From Mycobacteriaceae bacterium (GTDB taxonomy: Bacteria > Actinomycetota > Actinomycetes > Mycobacteriales > Mycobacteriaceae), in contig JAIEPH010000031.1 of the NCBI GenBank assembly GCA_019749805.1, positions 124,001 through 188,000 of the forward strand: 64,000 bases of DNA, written 5' to 3'. The notes under the pieces were generated by a model. The model was given only the letters and a program-made list of their open reading frames with translations. It made no database searches and had not been told where the DNA came from. This document shows, one piece after another, positions 50,087 through 61,105 of the stretch (positions within the stretch are counted from its first letter, which is position 1; the number at the start of each line of letters is the position of its first letter). Both the position numbers and the translations under genes were made by a program.

Positions 50087-51058
50087 ATGTACGCCATTGA
50101 AGTCGCCGAGACCGGCGGACCAGAAGTGCTGACCTACGCCAAGCAGCCACAGCCGACCCCCGGGCCCGGCGAGGTACTGATCAAAGCCGAAGCGATCGGA
50201 GTGAACTTCCTCGACACGTACTTCCGCTCGGGGCTGTATCCGCGGGAGCTGCCGTTCATCCTCGGCAACGAGGTGTGCGGCACCGTCGAAGCCGTCGGCG
50301 AGGAGGTCGCGGCGCTGGCGATCGGCGACCGCGTGGTCACCGCCCAGGCCAACGGCGCCTACGCCGAATACGCCTTGGCGACAGCCGATTTCTGCGCCTA
50401 CGTGCCGGACGGCGTCGGCGCCGACGTGGCCGCGGCCGCTCTGCTCAAGGGGATGACCGCGCACTACCTGATCAAGTCGACGTATCCCGTGCAGCAGGGT
50501 GATGCCATTCTGGTGCATGCCGGCGCGGGAGGCGTGGGGTTGATCCTGACGCAGTGGGCCACCAGCCTGGCCGCCCGCGTCATCACCACGGTGTCCACGC
50601 CGGAGAAGGCGGAACTGTCGCGGCAGGCGGGCGCCGTCGAGGTCCTCGACTACCCCGACGATGCCGCGGAGTTCGGTGCCAAGATCAAGGACCTCACCGA
50701 CGGCGGCGTCGCCGTGGTGTACGACGGCGTCGGCGCCGACACCTTCGATGCCAGCATCGCCAGCCTTGCCGTCCGCGGCACGCTCGCGCTGTTCGGGGCG
50801 TCCAGCGGGCCGGTGCCGCCCTTCGACCCGCAGCGACTCAACGCCGCCGGTTCACTGTTCCTGACCCGACCGACGCTCGTGCACTATACCCGCACACCCG
50901 ATGAGTTCGCTTGGCGCGCTGGAGAACTGCTGGATGCCATCGCCGGCGGCACCATCGACGTCACAATCAGCGAGCGATACCGCCTCGAGGACGCCCAGCA
51001 GGCGCACCGCGATCTGCAGGGCCGCAAGACGGTCGGCTCAGTCGTGCTGATCCCCTAG
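50087..51058 (+). CDS. qor: NADPH:quinone oxidoreductase
   Basis: A 323-residue zinc-free medium-chain reductase, equivalent to Rv1454c. It begins MYAIEVAETGGPEVLTY and has the cofactor loop HAGAGGVGLILTQWA and the C-terminal YRLEDAQQAHRDLQGRKTVGSVVL. It reduces quinones with NADPH. ATG 50087 has AGAAGG upstream; the frame is open further 5' but overlaps the divergent ATP-grasp gene there. It converges on ctaB with a 10-base gap. Confidence 0.93.
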   Translation: MYAIEVAETGGPEVLTYAKQPQPTPGPGEVLIKAEAIGVNFLDTYFRSGLYPRELPFILGNEVCGTVEAVGEEVAALAIGDRVVTAQANGAYAEYALATADFCAYVPDGVGADVAAAALLKGMTAHYLIKSTYPVQQGDAILVHAGAGGVGLILTQWATSLAARVITTVSTPEKAELSRQAGAVEVLDYPDDAAEFGAKIKDLTDGGVAVVYDGVGADTFDASIASLAVRGTLALFGASSGPVPPFDPQRLNAAGSLFLTRPTLVHYTRTPDEFAWRAGELLDAIAGGTIDVTISERYRLEDAQQAHRDLQGRKTVGSVVLIP

Positions 51059-51068
51059 CCCGTCACCC

Positions 51069-52001
51069 TCAGGCGGTGAACAGTGTCGGCAGCGCAAGGG
51101 CCGAATCGATCGCCAGCGCAAGGAACACCACAGCGAGGTAATTGTTCGACTGCAGGAACAGCCGCAGCGGCTTGACCGGCTCACCGCGGCGCACGCCGCC
51201 GTAGAGCTGGTGAGCCATCACCAAGAACCACGATCCGGCCAGGACGGCGACGGCCGCGTACAGCCAGCCGGTGGCCAGCGCGAGCGCGAGGGTCGCCGCG
51301 ACCGTCAGCCAGGTGTAGATCAGGATCTGCTTGGTCACCTGTTGTTCCGTGGCAACCACGGGCAGCATCGGCACGCCGGCCGCCGCGTAGTCCTCCTTGT
51401 AGCGCATCGCCAGCGCCCAGGTGTGCGGCGGCGTCCAGAAGAAGATGATCGCGAACATCACCAGCGCGGGCCATTGGATGGTCCCGGTGACCGCCGACCA
51501 GCCGATCATCACCGGCATGCAGCCGGCCGCGCCGCCCCACACCACGTTCTGCGTCGTGCGGCGCTTGAGCAGCAGCGTGTAGACGAGCACGTAGAAGGCG
51601 ATCGTCGCACCGGCGAGATGAGCCGACAACATGTTCGTCGTCCACCACAGCCAGAAGAACGAGCCGACGGACAGGGCGAGCCCGAAGACGAACGCATGGC
51701 TGCGCGGGACGGTGTCGCGGGCCAGCGGTCTGCGCTCGGTGCGCTTCATCTTCTTGTCGATGTCGGCGTCGGCAACGCAGTTCAGCGTGTTGGCGCCCGC
51801 CGCCGCCAGCAAGCCACCGACCAGTGTGTTCAGGATCAGCAGCGGATCGACGGTGCCGCGTTCGGCCAGCAGCATGGCAGGGATCGTGGTGACCAGGAGC
51901 AGCTCGATGACGCGCGGTTTCGTCAGTGCGAGGTAGCCCAACAGCGTGGTGCGCACCCGGCCGTGCGTCCCGACGGGGAGCTGGCTCTCGCGAATGTCCA
52001 C
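51069..52001 (-). CDS. ctaB: protoheme IX farnesyltransferase (heme O synthase)
   Basis: A 310-residue UbiA-family prenyltransferase that attaches farnesyl to heme B. The first aspartate motif is [15 protein letters not shown] and further conserved sequence is the [23 protein letters not shown] loop (CtaB motif). It has about eight membrane helices. GTG 52001 has AAGGAG at good spacing. Together with ctaA it supplies heme A for cytochrome aa3 oxidase. A candidate -10 TACCAT lies at 52052-52057. Confidence 0.96.
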   Translation of the reverse strand: MDIRESQLPVGTHGRVRTTLLGYLALTKPRVIELLLVTTIPAMLLAERGTVDPLLILNTLVGGLLAAAGANTLNCVADADIDKKMKRTERRPLARDTVPRSHAFVFGLALSVGSFFWLWWTTNMLSAHLAGATIAFYVLVYTLLLKRRTTQNVVWGGAAGCMPVMIGWSAVTGTIQWPALVMFAIIFFWTPPHTWALAMRYKEDYAAAGVPMLPVVATEQQVTKQILIYTWLTVAATLALALATGWLYAAVAVLAGSWFLVMAHQLYGGVRRGEPVKPLRLFLQSNNYLAVVFLALAIDSALALPTLFTA

Positions 52002-52179
52002 GCAGTAACTCCTTGAAATGGCTGCAGCGCGCGCGGCGTCTACTACAGAGGATGGTAGACCGCTGCTGAACGGCCGCCTAATCGTCCCCCAAGCGGCCTG
52101 CAACGGATGACGATCCCGCACTAGGGTGTTTGAAGAGGCAGCTTTGCCGAGCTCACCCGTCGACCAGGAGAGGGCGCCT
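52002..52179. promoter_or_regulatory. ctaB-tkt divergent intergenic region
   Basis: No gene is visible. On the minus side TACCAT (52052-52057) may be the ctaB -10, with TACTACA (plus strand, 52041-52047) just downstream; the same hexamer and half-site appear at ctaA. On the plus side TAGGGT (52122-52127) is a candidate tkt -10, leaving a leader of about 45 bases with AGGAG before the GTG. Confidence 0.4.
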
Positions 52180-54273
52180 GTGACCACGCTCGAAGAGATT
52201 TCCACCCTTACCCGTCCCCATCACCCCGACGATTGGGCCGACGTGGACTCGGTGGCGGTCGACACCGTTCGGGTGCTGGCCGCCGACGCGGTGCAGAAGG
52301 TGGGCAACGGGCACCCCGGAACGGCGATGAGCCTGGCACCGCTGGCCTACACACTCTTTCAGCGCCAGATGCGCCACGATCCCAGCGACGTGCACTGGCT
52401 CGGCCGGGACCGGTTCGTGCTGTCCTGCGGGCACTCGAGCCTGACGCTGTACATCCAGCTGTATCTGGGCGGCTTCGGCCTGGAGCTGTCCGACATCGAG
52501 TCGCTGCGGACGTGGAAGTCCAAGACGCCCGGCCATCCGGAGTTCCGCCACACCAAAGGCGTGGAGATCACGACTGGGCCGCTGGGTCAGGGGCTGGCGT
52601 CGGCGGTCGGCATGGCGATGGCATCGCGCTACGAGCGCGGCCTGTTCGACCCCGAGCCGGCATGGGGCGAGAGTCCGTTCGACCACTACATCTATGTCAT
52701 CGCCTCAGACGGTGACATGGAGGAAGGTGTTACCAGCGAGGCGTCCTCGCTGGCGGGCACTCAGCAGCTCGGCAACCTCATCGTGTTCTACGACCAGAAT
52801 CAGATCTCCATCGAGCACGACACGAATATCGCTCTCTCCGAAGATGTTCCGGCTCGCTACCGCGCTTACGGCTGGCATGTTCAGGAGGTCGAGGGCGGCG
52901 AGAACGTCACCGGAATCGAAGAAGCCATCGAGGCCGCACGCAAGGTCACCGACAAGCCGTCGTTCATCTCGGTCCGGACGATCATCGGCTACCCCGCGCC
53001 CACGAAGATGAACACCGGTGGTGTGCACGGCTCGGCGCTGGGCGACGAGGAGGTCGCGGCCACCAAGAAGGTGCTGGGCTTCGACCCGGACAAGACCTTC
53101 GAGGTGCGCCCCGAGGTCATCGAGCACACCCGAAAGCTGGTGGAGCGCGGCAAGGAGGCCCACGAGAAGTGGCAGCCGCAATTCGACGCCTGGGCCGAGC
53201 GCGAGCCCGAGCGCAAGAAGCTGCTGGACCGGTTGCTCGCTCAGGAGCTGCCCGAGGGGTGGGACTCCGACCTGACCTACTGGGAGCCGGGCAGCAAGGC
53301 AATCGCGACGCGCGCGGCGTTCGGCCAGGTGCTCAACGACGTGGCACCGAAGTTGCCCGAATTATGGGGCGGTTCAGCCGATCTCGCGGGCAGCAACAAC
53401 ACGACGATCAAGGGTGTCAAATCCTTCGGTCCGCCGTCGATCTCGACCGAGGACTTCACCGCGGACTGGTACGGCCGGGTGTTGCACTTCGGTATTCGCG
53501 AGCATGCGATGGGGTCGATTCTGTCGGGCATCGTGTTGCACGGTCCGACCCGCGCCTTCGGCGGTACGTTCCTGCAGTTCTCCGATTACATGCGCCCCGC
53601 GGTCCGGCTGGCGTCGCTGATGGACATCGACACCATTTACATCTGGACGCATGACTCGATCGGTCTCGGCGAGGACGGGCCGACGCATCAGCCGATCGAG
53701 CACCTCGCCGCGCTGCGGGCGATCCCGAACCTCTCGGTGGTGCGGCCCGGTGATCCCAACGAGACGGCGTACGCATGGCGCAGCATCCTGGCTCGCGGTA
53801 ACGGCAGCGGTCCCGTCGGTTTCATCCTCACCCGTCAGGGCATCCCAGTACTGGAGGGCACCAGCGCCGAGGGTGTCGAGAAGGGTGGGTACGTGCTCGG
53901 TGGCGGCAACCCCGCCGACGATGCCGACGTGATCATCATCGGCACCGGTTCGGAGCTGCAGCTTGCAGTGGAGGCCAAGAAGCTCTTGGCCGAAAAGGAC
54001 ATCACGGCGTACGTCGTGTCGATGCCCTGCGTCGAGTGGTTCGAATCGCAGCCCAAGGAGTACCGCGATTCGGTGCTCCCCCCGACGGTTTCGGCCCGCG
54101 TAGCGGTCGAGGCGGCCGTCGCACAGAGCTGGTACAAGCTGGTCGGTGACACCGGGGAGATCGTTTCGATCGAGCACTACGGCGAATCGGCCGACGACAA
54201 GACGCTGTTCCGCGAGTTCGGCTTCACCCCCGAGGCCGTCGCGGCAGCCGCAGAGCGATCCATAGACAACTAG
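52180..54273 (+). CDS. tkt: transketolase
   Basis: A 697-residue thiamine-diphosphate enzyme of the non-oxidative pentose phosphate pathway. It has [10 protein letters not shown] near the N-terminus, the ThDP motif [32 protein letters not shown], and the RIREHAMG-type block as [10 protein letters not shown]. The GTG 52180 start ([13 protein letters not shown]) has AGGAG upstream; earlier in-frame codons are unsupported. It leads the operon tkt-tal-zwf-opcA-pgl. Confidence 0.98.
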   Translation: MTTLEEISTLTRPHHPDDWADVDSVAVDTVRVLAADAVQKVGNGHPGTAMSLAPLAYTLFQRQMRHDPSDVHWLGRDRFVLSCGHSSLTLYIQLYLGGFGLELSDIESLRTWKSKTPGHPEFRHTKGVEITTGPLGQGLASAVGMAMASRYERGLFDPEPAWGESPFDHYIYVIASDGDMEEGVTSEASSLAGTQQLGNLIVFYDQNQISIEHDTNIALSEDVPARYRAYGWHVQEVEGGENVTGIEEAIEAARKVTDKPSFISVRTIIGYPAPTKMNTGGVHGSALGDEEVAATKKVLGFDPDKTFEVRPEVIEHTRKLVERGKEAHEKWQPQFDAWAEREPERKKLLDRLLAQELPEGWDSDLTYWEPGSKAIATRAAFGQVLNDVAPKLPELWGGSADLAGSNNTTIKGVKSFGPPSISTEDFTADWYGRVLHFGIREHAMGSILSGIVLHGPTRAFGGTFLQFSDYMRPAVRLASLMDIDTIYIWTHDSIGLGEDGPTHQPIEHLAALRAIPNLSVVRPGDPNETAYAWRSILARGNGSGPVGFILTRQGIPVLEGTSAEGVEKGGYVLGGGNPADDADVIIIGTGSELQLAVEAKKLLAEKDITAYVVSMPCVEWFESQPKEYRDSVLPPTVSARVAVEAAVAQSWYKLVGDTGEIVSIEHYGESADDKTLFREFGFTPEAVAAAAERSIDN

Positions 54274-54296
54274 ACCTCACGAGAAGGGCAAAAATC

Positions 54297-55415
54297 ATGA
54301 CGCAGAACCCGAATCTGGCCGCCCTGAGCGCCGCCGGTGTCTCGGTCTGGCTCGACGATCTTTCGCGCGACCGGCTGCAGACCGGCAATCTGCAGGAGCT
54401 CATCGACACCAAGAGCGTCGTCGGCGTCACCACCAACCCGTCGATCTTCCAGGCGGCGCTGTCGAAGGGCAACGCCTATGACGATCAGGTCAAGGAGTTG
54501 GCCGAGCGTGGCGCCGACGTCGACGCCACCATCCGCACCGTCACCACCGACGACGTACGCAACGCCTGCGACGTGCTGGCCAAGCAGTGCGAACTGTCCG
54601 ACGGTGTCGACGGCCGGGTGTCCATCGAGGTCGACCCGCGCCTCGCACACGACACCGACAAGACGATCCTGCAGGCGATCGAGCTGTGGAAGATCGTCGA
54701 CCGGCCCAACCTGTTGATCAAGATCCCCGCCACCATGGCTGGGCTGCCCGCGATCACCGCCGTTATCGCCGAAGGCATTTCGGTGAACGTCACGCTCATC
54801 TTCTCCGTCGAGCGCCACCGCCTCGTCATGGACGCCTACCTCGCTGGTCTGGAGAAGGCGAAGGAGGCCGGCCACGACATCTCCAAGATCCATTCGGTCG
54901 CATCGTTCTTCGTGTCCCGGGTGGACACCGAGATCGACAAGCGTCTCGAGAAGATCGGTTCCGATGAAGCGCTGCAGTTGCGCGGCAAGGCCGGCGTCGC
55001 CAACGCCCACCTGGCCTACGCGGCCTACGAAGAGGTCTTCGTCGGCGGCTCCCGTTATGAAGTGCTCAAGTCCGACGGCGCCCGCGTGCAACGTCCGTTG
55101 TGGGCATCGACCGGCGTGAAGAATCCCGACTACTCCGACACCCTCTACGTCACCGAACTCGTCGCGCCCCACACCGTTAACACCATGCCGGAGAAGACGA
55201 TCGATGCCGTGGCCGATCACGGTGTCATCACCGGCGACACAGTCACGGGAAAGGGCGCCGAGGCACAGGCGGTGTTCGACAAGCTGTCTGCGGTCGGAAT
55301 TGATCTTCCGGATGTCTTCAGGGTGCTCGAGGACGAGGGCGTCGATAAGTTCGAGAAGTCCTGGCAGGAACTGCTCGACGCCACGCAGGAACAGCTCGAC
55401 GCCGCCAAGAAATGA
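54297..55415 (+). CDS. tal: transaldolase
   Basis: A 372-residue transaldolase (actinobacterial type). The Schiff-base lysine is in [16 protein letters not shown], and the family signature [10 protein letters not shown] lies near residue 45. It transfers dihydroxyacetone units between sugar phosphates. ATG 54297 is preceded by GAAGGG. It is 23 bases after tkt and overlaps zwf by four bases. Confidence 0.98.
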   Translation: MTQNPNLAALSAAGVSVWLDDLSRDRLQTGNLQELIDTKSVVGVTTNPSIFQAALSKGNAYDDQVKELAERGADVDATIRTVTTDDVRNACDVLAKQCELSDGVDGRVSIEVDPRLAHDTDKTILQAIELWKIVDRPNLLIKIPATMAGLPAITAVIAEGISVNVTLIFSVERHRLVMDAYLAGLEKAKEAGHDISKIHSVASFFVSRVDTEIDKRLEKIGSDEALQLRGKAGVANAHLAYAAYEEVFVGGSRYEVLKSDGARVQRPLWASTGVKNPDYSDTLYVTELVAPHTVNTMPEKTIDAVADHGVITGDTVTGKGAEAQAVFDKLSAVGIDLPDVFRVLEDEGVDKFEKSWQELLDATQEQLDAAKK

Positions 55416-56938
55416 GCCAGTGGCGTAATCCGCTGCGCGACAAACGCGACAAGCGGATGCCCCACATCGCGGGCCCATGCGCCGTCGTCATCTTCGGCGT
55501 CACGGGCGACCTGGCGCGCAAGAAGGTGATGCCGGCGATCTACGACCTGGCCAACCGGGGACTGCTGCCCGCCAACTTCGCGCTGGTGGGGTTCGCCCGG
55601 AGGGATTGGTCGGACGAGGATTTCGCGAAGCTGGTCTTCGACTCGGTCAAGGATCACGCTCGTACGCCGTTTCGTCAGGAGGTCTGGGACCGCCTGGCCG
55701 ACGGAATCCGCTTCGTGCAGGGCACCTTTGACGACGACGAGGGCTATGAGCGGTTGGCCGAGTCGCTGGACAAGCTCGATGCCGAGCGCGGGACGGGCGG
55801 CAATCACGCGTTCTACCTGTCGATTCCACCCAACGCGTTCCCGGTGGTGTGCGAACAGCTGAAGAAATCCGGACTCGCGAACAAGCGGGAGGGCTCCTGG
55901 AGCCGGGTGGTCATCGAGAAGCCGTTCGGCCATGACCTGCAGACCGCGCGGGAGCTCAACAGCGTGGTGAACAGCATCTTCCCCGAGGAGTCGGTGTTTC
56001 GCATCGACCACTACCTCGGCAAGGAGACGGTCCAGAACATCCTGGCACTGCGCTTCGCCAACGAATTGTACGAACCGATCTGGAACAACAACTACGTCGA
56101 CAGCGTCCAGATCACGATGGCCGAGGACATCGGTCTCGGCGGCCGTGGCGGTTACTACGACGGTGTCGGCGCGGCACGCGACGTCATCCAGAATCACCTG
56201 CTGCAACTGATGGCGCTGACGGCCATGGAGGAGCCGGTCAACTTCGGGCCGGGCGACCTGCAGGCGGAGAAGATCAAGGTGCTTTCGGCCACCCAGGTGA
56301 TGCAGCCGCTGGATCAGACCACCGCACGTGGTCAGTACGCCGCGGGTTGGCAGGGCAGTTCGAAGGTCGTCGGGTTGCTCGAGGAGGAAGGGTTCTCCAA
56401 GGACTCGACCACCGAGACCTACGCGGCGATAGCCCTGGAGATCGACACCCGCCGCTGGGCGGGTGTTCCATTCTTCCTGCGCACTGGAAAGCGCTTGGGC
56501 CGCAGGGTCACCGAGATCGCACTGATCTTCAAGAGGGCACCCCATCTGCCGTTCGACAAGACGATGACCGAGGAACTCGGCCAGAACGCGTTGGTGATCC
56601 GGGTACAGCCCGACGAGGGCATCACCACGCGGTTCGGCTCCAAAGTTCCCGGCAGCGCCATGGAAGTCCGCGACGTGAACATGGACTTCTCCTACGGCTC
56701 GGCGTTCGCCGAGGACTCCCCCGAGGCCTATGAACGGTTGATCCTCGACGTGCTGCTCGGTGAACCATCGTTGTTCCCGGTCAACCGCGAGGTCGAATTC
56801 TCCTGGGAGATCCTCGATCCCGTGCTGGAGTACTGGGCGTCGCACGGTAAGCCCGAGGCTTACGAATCCGGCACCTGGGGGCCGGAGTCGGCCGACGAGA
56901 TGTTGCACCGCATGGGCCGGGAATGGAGGCGCCCGTAA
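55412..56938 (+). CDS. zwf: glucose-6-phosphate dehydrogenase
   Basis: A 508-residue dehydrogenase that opens the oxidative pentose phosphate branch. The nucleotide site is [11 protein letters not shown], and the catalytic and substrate motif is [13 protein letters not shown]. Corresponds to Zwf2 (Rv1447c), the pathway-linked copy. ATG overlaps the tal stop (ATGA), and its TAA shares one base with the opcA ATG. OpcA is normally needed for full activity. Confidence 0.98.
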   Translation: MSQWRNPLRDKRDKRMPHIAGPCAVVIFGVTGDLARKKVMPAIYDLANRGLLPANFALVGFARRDWSDEDFAKLVFDSVKDHARTPFRQEVWDRLADGIRFVQGTFDDDEGYERLAESLDKLDAERGTGGNHAFYLSIPPNAFPVVCEQLKKSGLANKREGSWSRVVIEKPFGHDLQTARELNSVVNSIFPEESVFRIDHYLGKETVQNILALRFANELYEPIWNNNYVDSVQITMAEDIGLGGRGGYYDGVGAARDVIQNHLLQLMALTAMEEPVNFGPGDLQAEKIKVLSATQVMQPLDQTTARGQYAAGWQGSSKVVGLLEEEGFSKDSTTETYAAIALEIDTRRWAGVPFFLRTGKRLGRRVTEIALIFKRAPHLPFDKTMTEELGQNALVIRVQPDEGITTRFGSKVPGSAMEVRDVNMDFSYGSAFAEDSPEAYERLILDVLLGEPSLFPVNREVEFSWEILDPVLEYWASHGKPEAYESGTWGPESADEMLHRMGREWRRP

Positions 56939-57849
56939 TGATCGTCGACCTGCCCGACACGAACACCAACGACATCAACAAGAAGATCACCGGCCTTCGC
57001 GAAGAGGGTGGCGCGATCACGCTGAGCCGGGTGCTCACGCTCGTCATCTCGCTGCACACCGATGATCTGCTCGAGGATTCGATCGAGGCGGCCAACTTTG
57101 CCAGTCGTGAGCACCCGTGCCGGGTGATCGTGGTGGTAGGCGGCGACCGGGACGCCACCGAGCCCCGGCTTGATGCACAGTTGCGTGTCGGCGCCGACGC
57201 GGGAGCGGGCGAAGTGGTCGCGCTGCATCTGCACGGGGAGATGGCCGACCACGCCAGCAGTGTGGTGTTGCCGTTCCTGCTGCCCGACACCCCGGTGGTG
57301 GCGTGGTGGCCGGCCGGAGGGCCTGACGATCCGTCACAAGACCCCTTGGGACAGTTGGCGATTCGACGGATCACCAATGCGACCGATTGCGTCGATCCGA
57401 TGGCGGCGATCAAGGGTCGCCTGGCCGGTTACAGCTCGGGTGACACCGATCTGGCGTGGGCCCGCATCACCTACTGGCGCGCGCTGCTGACGGCCGCGCT
57501 CGATCAGCCACCGTTCGAGGCAGTCACCTCGGCGGTGGTGTCCGGACTTCGCGAGGAACCGTCGCTCGACGTGCTCGCCGGTTGGTTGGCCACCAGGATC
57601 GACGGCCCCGTGAAGCGAGAGATCGGCGAGTTGAAGGTCGAACTGATCCGCAGCAGCGAGACCATCACGCTGCGCCGGCCACAGACCGGTGTGACGGCCA
57701 CGATCAGCAGGACCGCGAAACCGGACTCGCTGATCCCGTTGGCCCGCAGGGAGGCCAAGGAGTGCCTGGCCGAGGACCTGCGCAGGCTCGACGCTGACGA
57801 GATCTACCACGAAGCGCTGAAGGGAATCGAGAAGGTGCAGTACGCATGA
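56938..57849 (+). CDS. opcA: OpcA, glucose-6-phosphate dehydrogenase assembly/activation protein
   Basis: A 303-residue OpcA protein, identical in length to Rv1446c. It is an allosteric partner of Zwf in cyanobacteria and actinobacteria. Features include [33 protein letters not shown] and a C-terminal helical region. ATG 56938 ([16 protein letters not shown]) is shared with the zwf stop as TAATG; an upstream ATG at 56923 is less likely. Confidence 0.96.
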   Translation: MIVDLPDTNTNDINKKITGLREEGGAITLSRVLTLVISLHTDDLLEDSIEAANFASREHPCRVIVVVGGDRDATEPRLDAQLRVGADAGAGEVVALHLHGEMADHASSVVLPFLLPDTPVVAWWPAGGPDDPSQDPLGQLAIRRITNATDCVDPMAAIKGRLAGYSSGDTDLAWARITYWRALLTAALDQPPFEAVTSAVVSGLREEPSLDVLAGWLATRIDGPVKREIGELKVELIRSSETITLRRPQTGVTATISRTAKPDSLIPLARREAKECLAEDLRRLDADEIYHEALKGIEKVQYA

Positions 57850-58583
57850 GCACTGTCGTCGAGAAGTACTCGGACACAGACGCTTTGGTGGCGGCCGCCG
57901 GTGACCGGCTGGTGGGCGCAATCACCGACGCGATCAGCCGGCGGGGCCGTGCGCTGATCGTGCTGACCGGCGGTGGCACCGGTACCGGGCTGTTGAGGCG
58001 GGTCCGCGAACAGGCCGACGGGATCGACTGGTCGAAGGTGCATCTGTTCTGGGGCGACGATCGGTTTGTGCCCGCCGACGACGACGAGCGCAACGAGAAG
58101 CAGGCACGGGAGGCACTGATCGATCACGTCGACATCCCGGCGGCGAATGTGCATGCGATGGCGCCCAGCGGTGGAGCGTTCGGAGACGACCTCGACGCAG
58201 CCGCGTCGGCGTATGAACGCGTGCTGGCCGAGAACGCCGACGAAGGTCAGCGCGAACCCGACTTCGACGTCCACCTGTTGGGTATGGGCGGCGAGGGGCA
58301 TGTCAACTCGCTGTTCCCGGATACGCCCGCGGTTCGGGAATCGAGCCGGTTGGTGATCGGCGTGACCGACTCGCCCAAACCACCGCCGCGACGAATCACC
58401 TTGACCCTGCCCGCTGTTCAGCGTTCTCGTGAGGTGTGGCTGGTGGTGTCCGGCGAGGCGAAAGCCGACGCGGTCGCCGCCGCAATCGGGGGCGCGAGTC
58501 CCGTCGATGTACCGGCCGCCGGTGCCGTGGGCCGCGACGCGACGGTGTGGCTGCTCGACGAGAGCGCGGCGTCGAAGCTCTGA
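57846..58583 (+). CDS. pgl: 6-phosphogluconolactonase
   Basis: A 245-residue lactonase (DevB/SOL family) that hydrolyses 6-phosphogluconolactone. It carries [36 protein letters not shown] and the C-terminal [17 protein letters not shown] overlaps the opcA stop by four bases. Last gene of the pentose phosphate operon. M. tuberculosis next carries Rv1444c; here a DUF222 gene and a pseudogene intervene. Confidence 0.96.
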   Translation: MSTVVEKYSDTDALVAAAGDRLVGAITDAISRRGRALIVLTGGGTGTGLLRRVREQADGIDWSKVHLFWGDDRFVPADDDERNEKQAREALIDHVDIPAANVHAMAPSGGAFGDDLDAAASAYERVLAENADEGQREPDFDVHLLGMGGEGHVNSLFPDTPAVRESSRLVIGVTDSPKPPPRRITLTLPAVQRSREVWLVVSGEAKADAVAAAIGGASPVDVPAAGAVGRDATVWLLDESAASKL

Positions 58584-58628
58584 CGGGCGCCGTTGACCAG
58601 CCGGCGGCTCGTGTCGGTGGAGCGTGGC

Positions 58629-60068
58629 ATGATCGCACGTATGTTCGAGGGCATGTCGGATGGGGATCTCATCGACGTGATGGGGGAGTCCACCCGTTAT
58701 GAGTCGACGTGTATGGCGGAGCGGTTGTTGGCCGTCGCCGAGCTCTACGTCCGGAATGAGGGGGCGTTGGCCGACCTTGATTGGTGCGTGGTCGATAACT
58801 GTGCCGCCACGGCGGCTGACGTGTCGGCGGTGCAGAACATCAGCCACTCCCGCGCGGTCGGGCAGGTGCAGTTCGCGTGCGCGCTGGCGCATCGGTTGCC
58901 CGCTGTGGCCAAGGTGTTTCTGCGCGGCACCATTGACTACCGCATGGTGTCGACGATCATCAACCGCACCGACAATGTCGAGGATGCGTTGATGCCGGAG
59001 TTGGACGAGGCGATCGCCCGGTATTGCGAGAAGTGGATGAAGCTGTCCAGGCCCAAGCTGCGGGATCGGGTGGACCAGTGGGTGGCCAAGTTCGACCCCG
59101 CCGGCGTTCGCGTCCCGCCCAAGGTCGATGAGAACCGGTACTTCGAGGTGGACGAGGCCGGTCCGGGCATGGCGTTTGCCTCCGGTCATGTGCGTGCCGC
59201 CGACGGGGCGGCACTTGATGCGCGGTTGGATGCGTTGGCCGCCACGGTGTGTGAGCACGATCCGCGCAGCCACGGCCAGCGTCGCGCGGATGCCTCGGGA
59301 GCGTTAGCCCGACTGGAACCCACCCTGGCATGTGAGTGTGGACGCGAGGACTGTGCAGCGAAGGCGACACAGGCAGAGGCGAGCAGTGCTGCGGCGGTGG
59401 TCATTCGTGTGCTCGCCGAACAAGCCACCCTCGACGGCACCAGTGATGCGCCGGGCTACCTACGCGGGTTCGGGATTTTGCCCGCCGAGTCGGTACGCGA
59501 CCTGGCCAAGAATGCCACGCTCAAGCCGCTGACCGTGCCCAGCGGGGCGGCGCCCGATCCCGGGTACCGCCCGAGCGTCAAGACCAAAGAGTTCCTTCAG
59601 TGGCGCGATCTGACGTGCCGCTGGCCGGGCTGCGACAAGCCGGTCGAGAAGTCCGATATCGATCACACGGTGCCCTACCCGTTGGGTCCGACGCACCCGT
59701 CGAACACGAAGCATTACTGCCGGATTCACCATCTGATCAAGACGTTCTGCGGGTGGAGCGATCGACAACTGCCCGACGGCACGATCGTGCTGACCTCCCC
59801 GACCGGGCACACCTACAGCACCGAAGCGCACGGTGCGGCGATGTTCCCCACCCTGGCCCAACCCACCGGCGAACTCGACTTGCCGCCCTATGTGGTCGAT
59901 CCGAACACGGATCGCAGCGCAATGATGCCGCGGCGCAAGCAAACCCGCGCCAAGGACCGCCAGGACCGCATCAACGCCGAACGACGCGAACGCACCGAAC
60001 TCATCGCCGAAGAAAACCGCCAACACCAAGCCTGGCTCGCCGCCAACTACAAACCGCCGCCCTTCTGA
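58629..60068 (+). CDS. 13E12-repeat family DUF222/HNH endonuclease-like protein
   Basis: A 479-residue protein of the REP13E12 family. The DUF222 helical domain covers about residues 1-320, and an HNH motif near 330-385 reads LTCRWPGCDKP, DIDHTVPYPLGPTHPSNTKHYCRIHH, with metal-binding cysteines and histidines. The C-terminus is basic (RRKQTRAKDRQDRINAERRERTEL). Copies are dispersed in mycobacterial genomes and serve as prophage integration targets in some cases; enzymatic activity is uncertain. The start ATG 58629 has GGAG upstream; ATG 58641 is also possible. Codon bias and GC look like the neighbours. Confidence 0.88.
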   Translation: MIARMFEGMSDGDLIDVMGESTRYESTCMAERLLAVAELYVRNEGALADLDWCVVDNCAATAADVSAVQNISHSRAVGQVQFACALAHRLPAVAKVFLRGTIDYRMVSTIINRTDNVEDALMPELDEAIARYCEKWMKLSRPKLRDRVDQWVAKFDPAGVRVPPKVDENRYFEVDEAGPGMAFASGHVRAADGAALDARLDALAATVCEHDPRSHGQRRADASGALARLEPTLACECGREDCAAKATQAEASSAAAVVIRVLAEQATLDGTSDAPGYLRGFGILPAESVRDLAKNATLKPLTVPSGAAPDPGYRPSVKTKEFLQWRDLTCRWPGCDKPVEKSDIDHTVPYPLGPTHPSNTKHYCRIHHLIKTFCGWSDRQLPDGTIVLTSPTGHTYSTEAHGAAMFPTLAQPTGELDLPPYVVDPNTDRSAMMPRRKQTRAKDRQDRINAERRERTELIAEENRQHQAWLAANYKPPPF

Positions 60069-60104
60069 GCAATACGGTGGATTAATAGGCGCGAGCACGG
60101 AGTC

Positions 60105-60545
60105 GCCACCGTCGCGCTCGTGCATGGCGCCTTCGCCTACGGCTCCAGCTGGCGTGCGGTGTACGACCTTGTTAGGCAAGACGGTTTCCGCGGCGCGGTC
60201 ATCACGGAGGCCGCCACCCACCCCAACGTGACCGCGCTCGTCTACGCCGCCGCGTTCGTTCCGGACGAGGGCGAATCGGTGAAGTCACTCGGCGGCGTCT
60301 ACTCCCAAGTTCCGTGGGGCGCGGACGCCATGGCCGGGACGGTCACCGAGCCGGCCTGGCGAAGCACCAAGCTTGTACCCGGTCGCCACCAACGACCGCA
60401 TGATTCCGTCGTCCGCGCAACGCCACATGGCGCTGCGGGCCGGCGCCACCGCCGTCGAGGTCGCCGCCAGTCACGCTGATTTCATGTCACGGCCGCGCGC
60501 CGTTGCCGCGTTCATCGCGCAGGCCTGCCGACAGTCCGATCCCCG
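60105..60545 (+). pseudogene. decayed alpha/beta hydrolase
   Basis: Frame one reads TVALVHGAFAYGSSWRAVYDLV, then GAVITEAATHPNVTALVYAAAFVPDEGES. A shift by one base near 60360-60375 leads into frame two with LYPVATNDRMIPSSAQRHMALRAGATAVEVAASHADFMSRPRAVAAFIAQA. Both parts are the familiar start and end of EstC-like hydrolases. The segment between the two first blocks that should hold the nucleophile elbow (GHSYGG) is missing, and the cap region is shortened. The gene is therefore inactive: at least one internal deletion plus a frameshift. No other gene is evident between 60546 and 60718. Confidence 0.8.
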
Positions 60546-60718
60546 TCGCCGTCCCGAAACCCCGCCTCATACTCGGCGGTCTGCCTCGTCGAATCCCTTG
60601 CCCCAGTTCTGCGCCACAACCAACCTGGGCATTGACGGGATGGCGTATCCCCTCCACGCGTCGTCACATCAGGATCAGACGACCAGTCCGCCTCGACGGT
60701 TCCCACGGGTGTGATCAA

Positions 60719-61105
60719 ATGGCCCTCATGGTGGACAAGGATGGCAGCAAACCAGCGCCACGTACCGGCCGGGAACGTATCCAGAAACTCGCGCAGGCCG
60801 CGCTGAACGCCGACGTCACGGTCGAGCAGGTCGACACCATCCTCGAGGGGCTGAGTGAAACCCTCGTCGACCTCAACAACTCGACCGGCAAACTCGATGC
60901 CACGCTGGAACGCTTCAACGACACGATCAACCAGATCAACGAGCTTGCCCCGCGCCTCATCGCGGTGGTGGACCGAATGGAGGGCATCGTCGCCCGCGTC
61001 GAGCGCATCGTCGGCGTAGGCGAATCCGTCATAGGCCCGCTTGCCGCCACCGAGCAGGCGGTCCGCGGTGCGGTCGACAGGGTGCGCAAGACCACCGGCC
61101 TCTAG
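60719..61105 (+). CDS. coiled-coil protein of unknown function (possibly Rv1444c-like)
   Basis: A 128-residue protein, mostly helical, starting MALMVDKDGSKPAPRTGRERIQKL. Heptad-like repeats run from about residue 35 to 95 (VEQVDTILEGLSETLVDLNNSTGKLDATLERFNDTINQINELAPRL), suggesting a coiled coil or a membrane-associated amphipathic helix. Size and proximity to pgl suggest the M. tuberculosis Rv1444c locus, of unknown role. The open frame upstream to 60503 is unsupported. Its TAG shares one base with the P450 start, implying coupling. Confidence 0.75.
   Translation: MALMVDKDGSKPAPRTGRERIQKLAQAALNADVTVEQVDTILEGLSETLVDLNNSTGKLDATLERFNDTINQINELAPRLIAVVDRMEGIVARVERIVGVGESVIGPLAATEQAVRGAVDRVRKTTGL

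Noticed and set aside
54270..56908. Long minus-strand frames opposite tal and zwf
   Set aside because: Antisense shadows; tal and zwf have intact catalytic motifs and operon overlaps.
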